Shown one piece after another: positions 61,209 to 64,000 of a stretch of 64,000 nucleotides of DNA. The position numbers and the translations under genes were made by a program. Positions within the stretch are counted from its first letter, which is position 1; every line of letters starts with the position of its first letter. Below the pieces are notes generated by a model. That model searched no databases. It had not been told where the DNA came from and saw only the letters and a program-made list of their open reading frames with translations. Source of the stretch: Cognataquiflexum aquatile (GTDB lineage Bacteria > Bacteroidota > Bacteroidia > Cytophagales > Cyclobacteriaceae); the NCBI RefSeq assembly GCF_003316845.1, contig NZ_QMIK01000003.1:1-64000 (forward strand), in the 5' to 3' direction.

Positions 61209-61885
61209 CCAATCATGATCGCAGGATCAGGACAGATTTTTTTATATTTATCAATATCCCTATGCGAACATACTCCCGGAAAATCACCATGATTTCCCAT
61301 CAAGTCCCACATTAATTGAAAATGCAAGTGCGGGGGCCAATCACCGTTTTCGGGATAAGGGCCCAGATGGCAAAATTCTTCTCCTTTGGAAATGGCTTGA
61401 CCAATTTTTAGATGTACCAAATCGCTTTTGGCTAAGTGACCATACAAACTGAAAAATACTGTCCCTTTGATTTTATGCTGTAAAATGATGGTCGGGCCAT
61501 AGTTACCAAAACCTGCATTGTCATGGAAACTGTGGACCATGGCATCCAGTGGCGCAAATACCGGGGTTCCTGCCTCCGCCCAGATATCCACGCCCATATG
61601 GATATCCCGGAAATCCGACTCTTGGGTTGCAAAAACTGCACTCCTGCTGTAAATGACACGGTGTTCAAAATATCCACCATGGCCAAACCTTTTTCTGGCC
61701 TTTTCCAGCAATCCAAAAACATAGCGGTTAAAAGTTTCTGTATTGGAAATATCAACAGCTGGCAATTCTTTATTTGTAGGAGAAAAGTCCATTTTGATGG
61801 AATTGGAAGCATCCAACCATTTTCCCATTACCGGAGAAATAGCAACATCCAAAAGTAAGTTTTCTAAAGAAGGCATGGCTTTCAT
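61202..61885 (-). CDS. M23 family metallopeptidase-like protein
   Basis: This 227-residue protein has a LytM/peptidase M23 domain (about 90-200): the zinc ligands in DIHMGVDIWAEAGTPVFAP (HxxxD) and WPPHLHFQLM (HxH). No signal peptide is visible, so it may be cytoplasmic or use another route; relatives with this N-terminus are found in Bacteroidota without secretion signals. The ends CSHRDIDKYKKICPDPAIMI resemble peptidases attached to transaminases. It could cut peptidoglycan crosslinks or other peptides; the substrate is uncertain. Confidence 0.85.
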   Translation of the reverse strand: MKAMPSLENLLLDVAISPVMGKWLDASNSIKMDFSPTNKELPAVDISNTETFNRYVFGLLEKARKRFGHGGYFEHRVIYSRSAVFATQESDFRDIHMGVDIWAEAGTPVFAPLDAMVHSFHDNAGFGNYGPTIILQHKIKGTVFFSLYGHLAKSDLVHLKIGQAISKGEEFCHLGPYPENGDWPPHLHFQLMWDLMGNHGDFPGVCSHRDIDKYKKICPDPAIMIGH

Positions 61886-61905
61886 TTTGCTGCAAGATAA
61901 AAATT

Positions 61906-61936
61906 TTGTCAGTTTTAAGACCTTCGCTTATCTTTA
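61906..61936 (+). promoter_or_regulatory. Probable promoter of the dehydratase gene
   Basis: TTG (61906-61908) and TATCTTTA (61929-61936) are 20 bases apart; the box differs from consensus in the last base and ends 6 bases before the start codon. Confidence 0.5.
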
Positions 61937-61941
61937 TTTCC

Positions 61942-62898
61942 ATGAATGACATTACTGTATTTCCCACTATTGATGATATCATGGCTGCGCATCAAAGAAT
62001 CCAGCCATTTATCCACCGTACACCTATCCTGACATCTGAAGCCATCAACCAAATCGCAGGTTGTGAGATTTATTTCAAATGTGAGAACTTCCAAAAAGTA
62101 GGCGCTTTCAAAGCCCGTGGTGCGGCCAATGCAGTAATGAAACTGACTGAGGAGCAAAAGGTAAATGGCGTTGCCACCCACTCCAGCGGTAATCATGCCG
62201 CAGCTTTGGCAAGGGCTGCGTCTGTGGCAGGGATCAAGTCCTACATTGTCATGCCTTCCAATGCACCCGAAATCAAGAAAAAAGCTGTAGCAGGCTATGG
62301 GGGTGAAATCATAGAATGTGAACCTACATTGATTGCAAGAGAAACCACCCTGAAGGAAGTAGAGGCAAGAACAGGAGCGGTTTTTATACCTCCTTATGAC
62401 TATTTGGATGTGATAGAAGGACAAGCGACATGTGCACTAGAAATGTGGGAAGAAGGGATTCCTTTTGATTCAGTGATGGCACCGGTAGGCGGCGGGGGAT
62501 TGCTCAGCGGAACCGCGCTGACTTCAAAGTATATTTCCCCAAAAACAAACGTCATTGCCGGAGAACCTGAAGGCGCCGATGATGCTTCCCGCTCATTCAA
62601 AGCAAAAGAACTGATTCCGATGATTGGTCCCAAAACCATTGCCGATGGCTTACTCACTTCCCTTGGAAAGATCAATTTTGAGATCATCATGGAATATGTC
62701 GACGACATCATTACGGTCAGTGAAGCAGAAATCATCGAGGCGATGCGCCTTGTCTATGAAAGGATGAAAATCATCATTGAGCCAAGCTGTGCTGTTCCCT
62801 TGGCTGCATTACTGAAAAACAAAGAAAGGTTCAAGGGTCAAAAAGTAGGGATTATCCTTTCGGGAGGAAATGTGGATTTGGGAAAATTACCATTTTAG
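61942..62898 (+). CDS. Threonine/serine dehydratase family, PLP enzyme
   Basis: This 318-residue fold-type II PLP enzyme has the cofactor Lys in KVGAFKARGAANA (about 56), SSGNHAAALA for phosphate and substrate, the glycine loop VGGGGLLSG, and ILSGGNVDLGKL at the end. It lacks the ACT-type regulatory domain, so it is the short catabolic or racemase type (serine racemase/YbgL-like) that converts L-threonine or L-serine to 2-oxo acid and ammonia. The start is ATG 61942. It is a single gene with its own promoter and terminator. Confidence 0.92.
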   Translation: MNDITVFPTIDDIMAAHQRIQPFIHRTPILTSEAINQIAGCEIYFKCENFQKVGAFKARGAANAVMKLTEEQKVNGVATHSSGNHAAALARAASVAGIKSYIVMPSNAPEIKKKAVAGYGGEIIECEPTLIARETTLKEVEARTGAVFIPPYDYLDVIEGQATCALEMWEEGIPFDSVMAPVGGGGLLSGTALTSKYISPKTNVIAGEPEGADDASRSFKAKELIPMIGPKTIADGLLTSLGKINFEIIMEYVDDIITVSEAEIIEAMRLVYERMKIIIEPSCAVPLAALLKNKERFKGQKVGIILSGGNVDLGKLPF

Positions 62899-62920
62899 AT
62901 AGCCTAAAAGGCATAATTTT

Positions 62921-62962
62921 CAAACGCCCATTTTTCAAAGAAAGATGGGCGTTTGGTTTTTT
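62921..62962. terminator. Terminator between convergent genes
   Basis: CAAACGCCCAT and ATGGGCGTTTG form an 11-pair stem with a 13-base loop, followed by a T run on the plus strand. Confidence 0.9.
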
Positions 62963-62973
62963 TCTTACGATAA

Positions 62974-63486
62974 TCAATGTTGATGTCCACCCTCACCATG
63001 CACATGACCATGGTCGATCTCCTCAGGGGAAGCGTCCCTGACGGATACGATTTCTCCCTCAAAGTATAGATCCAACCCCGCCAATGGCGAATTGAAATCC
63101 ATGTGGACTCCTCTATAATCAATCTTGGTGATTTCTCCCCTTAGCTGATTTCCCTGATCATCCTGCATCGGAACAACCTGACCAACCCGTAGGGAATTCT
63201 TGGCTTTTTTACCGTCCTCCTTGAAGTTGGCCTTCGGAACGATCACTTTTTTGCTTTCATCATAATCACCATAGCCATGTTCGAAATCTATAAAAACCTC
63301 AAACTTATCCCCCGCTTCTTTGCCTTCAAAAGCAGCTTCCAAAGCCGGGAGTACGTGACCTGTGCCAAAAAGAAAATGAAAAGCCTGCTCTTTTTTTACA
63401 CTTTCAAAATGCTCCTTCCCGTTTTCCCCGTCGTCGACATGCAGCTCATAGCTGATGCTCACAACCTTGTTTTTCTCTATTTTCAT
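62974..63486 (-). CDS. SlyD-type FKBP peptidyl-prolyl isomerase
   Basis: This 170-residue folding helper starts at ATG 63486 (MKIEKNKVVSISYELH). It has the split FKBP domain with an inserted IF (chaperone) domain: FLFGTGHVLPALEAAFEGKEAGDKFEV, then EHGYGDYDES and a C-terminal VDFNSPLAGLDLYFEGEIVSV. The C-terminus is His-rich (DHGHVHGEGGHQH), as in metal-binding SlyD proteins, though shorter. It isomerises prolyl bonds and may bind nickel or zinc. It is a single minus-strand gene. Confidence 0.93.
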   Translation of the reverse strand: MKIEKNKVVSISYELHVDDGENGKEHFESVKKEQAFHFLFGTGHVLPALEAAFEGKEAGDKFEVFIDFEHGYGDYDESKKVIVPKANFKEDGKKAKNSLRVGQVVPMQDDQGNQLRGEITKIDYRGVHMDFNSPLAGLDLYFEGEIVSVRDASPEEIDHGHVHGEGGHQH

Positions 63487-63605
63487 GATATTGTTGGTTG
63501 ACAATTTTTTTCAAATTAAGCCAAAATTGAAGAAACGAGTTCAGCAAAAAGGGGAAATCATTGGATTTCATTTCTACCTTTATTGGGTTGTGAAAACTAG
63601 AGAAT

Positions 63606-64000
63606 ATGAAGTGGATAAGATTTTCAAATGAAAAAACCGATTTTCTAGTAAAGAACATCCTTAAAGGCTTTTTCTTTTTGGCAATTTTTGTTCTGATTTT
63701 TTATCTCCTGAGAAAAGGGACTACTGAAGAGGACCGTTTGCTTTGGTTTGGATCAATCTACAATAATCCATATTTGGTTTTGGCAGTTTATGTCGGATCA
63801 GAGATAATATTCGGTATCATCCCTCCCGAGATTTTTATGCTATGGTCGATGGAAACAGGTTATTTAGGGCCTTATTTTCTAAGTATAGGCACGCTTTCAC
63901 TGATCTCTTATGCGGCTGGATTTCTGAATTTTACGATTGGAAAGTTCCTCAAAGGAAAAGTCTCCTGGCTAAATGGAGATAACAAATACCTGAAGAAATA
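63606..64000 (+). CDS. Membrane protein, VTT/DedA-like, cut by window end
   Basis: The first 131 codons of a plus-strand gene starting at ATG 63606 (MKWIRFSNEKTDFLV) are present. A hydrophobic helix (ILKGFFFLAIFVLIFYLL) is followed by segments such as VLAVYVGSEIIFGIIPPEIF and LGPYFLSIGTLSLISYAAGF, the latter resembling the re-entrant loops of VTT/DedA proteins (lipid flippase-like). The gene continues past position 64000, so the assignment is tentative. Confidence 0.65.
   Translation, partial: MKWIRFSNEKTDFLVKNILKGFFFLAIFVLIFYLLRKGTTEEDRLLWFGSIYNNPYLVLAVYVGSEIIFGIIPPEIFMLWSMETGYLGPYFLSIGTLSLISYAAGFLNFTIGKFLKGKVSWLNGDNKYLKK

Noticed and set aside
1-64000. tRNA, rRNA or prophage genes
   Set aside because: No cloverleaf, rRNA core word, integrase or phage structural gene was recognised in any gap.

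Overview
The window reads as chromosomal DNA of a Bacteroidota bacterium, most likely order Cytophagales (Cyclobacteriaceae-like, for example near Algoriphagus, Belliella or Aquiflexum). The grounds are TAnnTTTG-type promoter boxes, hardly any Shine-Dalgarno sites, a fused SecDF, many short lipoproteins with an S/G-C lipobox, a TonB-dependent receptor with a carboxypeptidase-D-like plug extension, DUF4221 proteins and a PnuC/NadR-kinase pair. The genus assignment is inference.

Positions 1-14100 are an accessory island and the most interesting part. It encodes what looks like a peptide biosynthesis and export system. Three small precursors (3704, 10941, 12916) share an almost identical 28-residue double-glycine leader but have unrelated cysteine-rich cores with 6, 6 and 4 Cys. 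A peptidase-containing ABC transporter (C39-ABC), a HlyD-type adaptor, a GT-A-like DUF6734 protein and a small HTH regulator follow in tight order. A separate upstream gene fuses a catalytically dead C39-like domain to a VKOR and a thioredoxin domain, which is suited to making disulfides in the cores. Precursors 1 and 2 are each followed, after a hairpin, by an intact DUF4221 lipoprotein gene, and precursor 3 by a decayed one; a fourth copy opens the window. The enzyme set recalls the Gram-positive glycocin (sublancin) clusters: precursor, C39-ABC, thiol oxidase and glycosyltransferase. A second copy of the cassette has lost about 5.3 kb, leaving a 67-codon transporter stub fused to the repeated upstream region of precursor 3. 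A conserved motif and hairpin with a compensatory base-pair change sits before every precursor, and a G12 tract lies upstream of the oxidase gene.

Positions 14100-33400 are mostly core genes: a Kv-like potassium channel with a zinc-ribbon tail, KtrAB potassium uptake, LspA, IleS, a HigBA toxin-antitoxin pair with a DUF1569 gene, dGTPase, a DUF4382 lipoprotein with RibD, free-methionine-sulfoxide reductase, a LOG protein, RdgB, uridine kinase and SecDF. A 450-base gene-free stretch (28140-28610) is a mosaic of degenerate inverted repeats.

Positions 33400-37900 hold two paralogous multi-pass membrane proteins flanking a 136-residue protein that ends in a CPPGC motif, followed by a LuxR-type two-component pair and a Gfo/Idh/MocA oxidoreductase. 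This may be an uncharacterised sensing module. Then come two tandem outer-membrane barrel genes, GlyS, a CrtD-like carotenoid desaturase, a large M14 peptidase, two tiny PLDc_N membrane proteins (the second only 58 residues), a TIGR01777 epimerase-like protein, CrcB, an M16 peptidase, PnuC with a NadR-type kinase, and a fatty-acid desaturase.

Positions 53500-64000 begin with a textbook promoter and a TPP riboswitch controlling a TonB-dependent receptor, presumably for thiamine compounds. They continue with hypothetical proteins, an SDR enzyme, a RES-Xre toxin-antitoxin pair with an operator overlapping its promoter, a GNAT enzyme, CoaX, an M23 peptidase, a threonine/serine dehydratase, a SlyD-type isomerase and a membrane protein cut by the window end. 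No rRNA, tRNA, CRISPR, transposase or phage gene was seen.
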